Origin: Gammaproteobacteria bacterium
GTDB lineage: Bacteria > Pseudomonadota > Gammaproteobacteria > Enterobacterales > GCA-2746155
NCBI GenBank assembly: GCA_024206355.1
Contig: JAAGZM010000146.1
Span: 1-8,913, forward strand
Direction: 5' to 3'
Length of the DNA: 8,913 nt
Below are positions 7,569 through 8,913 of the stretch, piece by piece. The notes under the pieces were generated by a model. It saw nothing but the letters and a program-made list of their open reading frames with translations, was not told where the DNA came from and made no database searches. The position numbers and the translations under genes are program-made. Within the stretch, counting starts at the first letter, position 1, and each line of letters starts with the position of its first letter.

Positions 7569-7709
7569 ATGCCCTTGCATAAAAGTGTATTAACTAAGTA
7601 TGAATCAAGCTTGGCAGCATTAAAAGCTAAGCGGCTTTTGCAGGCTTTCTATTCAGCTGAAATTGTAATTATTACTATGTCTACAGAGTATTCTTTTGGT
7701 ATTAAATAG
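7569..7709 (+). pseudogene. Short reading frame, possible N-terminal remnant of the GGDEF-EAL gene
   Basis: ATG 7569 opens a 46-residue frame ending at TAG 7707-7709. It has no ribosome-binding site. A helix-like stretch (YESSLAALKAKRLLQAFYSA) leads to EIVIITMSTEY, which resembles the linker and first strand of a PAS sensor domain (typically ...f..a.e.ivItd..g.I). In the next frame, VLNSTDF (7699-7719) resembles the following PAS element (vNp.F). This fits a PAS domain broken by a frame change and then fused to the GGDEF tail at 7720 and after. The match is short and rests on pattern memory only; it could instead be non-coding. Confidence 0.35.
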
Positions 7710-8114
7710 TACAGATTTTGATGGTTCGGGCTCAATTGGCATTGCCATGTGGCCAGAAGATGAAAAGGTTATAGGTGCTGAAGCACTTACTCGATGGCGT
7801 CATCCACAAAGAGGTTTAGTTTTTCCAGATAGCTTTATCCCAGCAGCTGAAAAATCAGGTTTGATTGTTGATATAGGAACTTGGGTTATCAATAAGGCGT
7901 GCAAAAAAAGTAATAGTTGGCAATTGTCAAAGCGATTATTCAAATTGCTCAAAGTCTGACTTTGGACGTTGTGGCAGAAGGCGTCGAGAATGAAGTAATT
8001 AGGGATGTATTAAGACAGTTTGAATGTGATCTTGCTCAAGGATATTTGTGATCAAAACCTCTGCCTATCAATGAATTTCAAGAATTTTTGCAAGATAATG
8101 CCAATTCTATATAA
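7696..8114 (+). pseudogene. Degenerate cyclic-di-GMP signalling gene (GGDEF-EAL remains)
   Basis: Three separated pieces of a diguanylate cyclase/phosphodiesterase are recognisable. SIGIAMWPED (7732-7761) is the end of a GGDEF domain. It runs almost at once into VIGAEALTRWRHP (7768-7806), the start of an EAL domain, continuing through FIPAAEKSGLI and IGTWVINKAC to SWQ (7915-7923). The frame then changes, and from about 7923 the EAL end appears as IVKAIIQIAQSL, then VVAEGVE, FECDLAQGYL and SKPLPINEFQEFL, stopping at TAA 8112-8114. Compared with intact proteins, roughly 70 residues are missing between the GGDEF and EAL parts and about 110 from the middle of EAL, including the metal-binding Asn, the DDFGTG loop and the catalytic lysine strand. 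TGA at 8049-8051 interrupts the end, where relatives have a residue such as Phe. The product cannot be catalytic. One unbroken piece (7696-7959, 87 codons) remains but has no ribosome-binding site. Confidence 0.9.
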
Positions 8115-8115
8115 T
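8088..8115 (+). promoter_or_regulatory. Candidate elaA-glpG promoter
   Basis: TTGCAA (8088-8093) and a perfect TATAAT (8110-8115) are 16 nt apart. The -35 lies in the last codons of the pseudogene and the -10 covers its stop codon. Transcription would start near 8122, leaving about 50 nt before elaA. It is the best promoter-like pair in the gap, though TATAAT strings are common in DNA this AT-rich. Confidence 0.45.
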
Positions 8116-8172
8116 ATTCATTCCTCGAATAGAATTAATCAACGGTTAAAAATACGATTTTCTATATAATAT
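8105..8172. repeat. 13-bp direct repeat flanking the elaA leader
   Basis: TTCTATATAATAT occurs at 8105-8117 and again at 8160-8172, a 55-base offset. The first copy holds the -10 of the candidate promoter. The second runs into the first two bases of the elaA start codon, where a ribosome-binding site would be expected. An inverted pair AATTCTAT (8103-8110) and ATAGAATT (8129-8136) overlaps the first copy. It may be a small duplication or chance in AT-rich DNA. Confidence 0.5.
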
Positions 8173-8644
8173 GAATGGCACTTCAAAAATAGTCTGGACT
8201 TGGCGTAGCTTTGAGCAACTGAGTAATTGTCAGCTATATGATCTTTTAAAAGTTCGACAAGATGTATTTATTGTAGAGCAACACTGTATTTATCCTGATA
8301 TTGATGGGCTCGATGTTAACTGCTTACACCTAGTTGGATATGATTCAGAACAACTGATCGCATATTTACGTCTGATACCTGCAGATTTTCATTGCTCTGG
8401 AAATATAGCATTGGGAAGAATTGTTTCTCTGGCCTCTAAGAGGGGTCTCGGCATAGGAAAGATGATGATGCAGCAAGTGATGACATATATTACGAAACAC
8501 TTTCCCCATCAATCTATTCAATTGTCAGCACAATTTCACTTACTTACTTTCTATCAAAATATGGGCTTTAATTCTATCAGTGAGCCTTACGATGAAGATG
8601 GAATAAAGCATATTGATATGCTTTTTACACCGGCTGATGACTAA
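8171..8644 (+). CDS. elaA: ElaA-family GNAT N-acetyltransferase
   Basis: A 157-residue acetyl-CoA-dependent acyltransferase of the GNAT fold, clearly of the ElaA family, whose natural substrate is not established. It aligns with E. coli ElaA (about 153 residues) throughout: LYDLLKVRQDVFIVEQ (22-37), the YPDIDGLD element (41-48), LGRIVSLASKRGLGIG (81-96) with the pyrophosphate-binding R-G-L-G-I-G loop, LSAQFHLLTFYQNMGF (118-133) and YDEDGIKHIDM (140-150). ATG 8171 is the only reasonable start, because TAA at 8147-8149 closes the frame upstream and no other ATG or GTG lies near. No Shine-Dalgarno sequence precedes it, only a TATATAAT stretch, so translation may be weak or depend on an unstructured leader. 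Its end overlaps the next gene by 8 bases, so both are likely on one transcript. Confidence 0.93.
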   Translation: MNGTSKIVWTWRSFEQLSNCQLYDLLKVRQDVFIVEQHCIYPDIDGLDVNCLHLVGYDSEQLIAYLRLIPADFHCSGNIALGRIVSLASKRGLGIGKMMMQQVMTYITKHFPHQSIQLSAQFHLLTFYQNMGFNSISEPYDEDGIKHIDMLFTPADD

Positions 8645-8913
8645 TAGAATTGCGATTGGGCAATTGAATAATCAAAGAGCTGCATTGGCTTTTTGCGATT
8701 ACTTAAAAACAAAAAATATTAAAGCTTGGGCAGAAAGCGAAGAGTCAAGTTTTCTAGTCTTGATCAATGATCCTGCTGCAGTAGGTTTTGCGAGTGCAGA
8801 ACTTCGTGACTTTCTCAATAATCCTTCCGATAGTAAGTATTTAGATGCCTCTTGGAGTGAAGGTTCTATTGACCTGAACTATTCGACTCAGATAGCAGAA
8901 AAAATATCAGCTA
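8637..8913 (+). CDS. glpG: GlpG-type rhomboid intramembrane protease, N-terminal part only
   Basis: ATG 8637 overlaps the last 8 bases of elaA, and the frame stays open to the window edge, giving 92 residues. They match the cytosolic N-terminal domain of GlpG: RAALAFCDYLKTKNI (14-28), FLVLINDPAAV (39-49), AELRDFLNNPSDSKYLDASW (55-74), the last comparable to E. coli ARFLENPADPRYLAASW. GlpG cleaves membrane proteins within the bilayer using a Ser-His pair in its transmembrane core; that core lies beyond the window, so activity cannot be judged here. The start lacks a strong ribosome-binding site and probably relies on ribosomes finishing elaA. No stop or frame break is visible in the part present. 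Confidence 0.8.
   Translation, partial: MTNRIAIGQLNNQRAALAFCDYLKTKNIKAWAESEESSFLVLINDPAAVGFASAELRDFLNNPSDSKYLDASWSEGSIDLNYSTQIAEKISA

Noticed and set aside
7622..7639. AAAAGC-taagcg-GCTTTT hairpin as the tdh terminator
   Set aside because: The stem is six mostly A-T pairs with just four T's, about 100 bases past the stop, inside the possible pseudogene remnant.
7696..7959. An intact 87-residue EAL-like protein
   Set aside because: It lacks the EAL catalytic residues beyond the first motif, has no ribosome-binding site, and the rest of the domain follows in another frame.
8049..8051. TGA read as an amino acid (selenocysteine or a changed code)
   Set aside because: kbl and tdh end normally at TGA, the gene is already broken by deletions and a frame change, and no selenocysteine hairpin is apparent after it.

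Overview
The window comes from an AT-rich gammaproteobacterium whose order I cannot fix. Five things support this: an elaA-glpG pair, a kbl-tdh operon, a YccF inner-membrane protein, a type of malate dehydrogenase found in Acinetobacter- and Legionella-like groups, and a Pseudomonas-style B12-dependent ribonucleotide reductase. Apart from one decayed gene, it is ordinary chromosomal housekeeping sequence. I see no phage, IS element, CRISPR array, tRNA or rRNA.

Layout. Positions 2-2899 (minus) hold a complete class II ribonucleotide reductase, nrdJ. It is read away from a 197-bp divergent intergenic region that carries two NrdR-box-like sites exactly 31 bp apart. On the other side, 3097-3492 (plus) encodes a small unrecognised single-pass membrane protein that starts with GTG. 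Next come malate dehydrogenase (3616-4593) with a strong intrinsic terminator (4616-4665), and an AT-rich control region with two short palindromes. After that lie a YccF-family protein made of two tandem copies of one module (4834-5214) and the threonine-catabolic pair kbl-tdh (5299-7520, sharing one base). Between tdh and elaA, 7569-8114 holds the wreck of a cyclic-di-GMP signalling gene (GGDEF tail, EAL head and EAL tail, with large internal losses, a frame change and an in-frame TGA). elaA (8171-8644) and the start of a GlpG-type rhomboid protease (8637 to the window edge) overlap by 8 bases.

How the genes work together. tdh and kbl convert L-threonine plus CoA to glycine and acetyl-CoA, making NADH. 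Malate dehydrogenase joins the same NAD and acetyl-CoA economy through the TCA cycle. nrdJ supplies deoxyribonucleotides independently of oxygen if adenosylcobalamin is available, and is probably repressed by NrdR when (d)ATP is plentiful.

I found no convincing undescribed multi-gene system. The observations most worth following are the NrdR-box pair between nrdJ and the orphan membrane gene, and the step-by-step remains of the GGDEF-EAL gene whose end now carries the likely elaA promoter.
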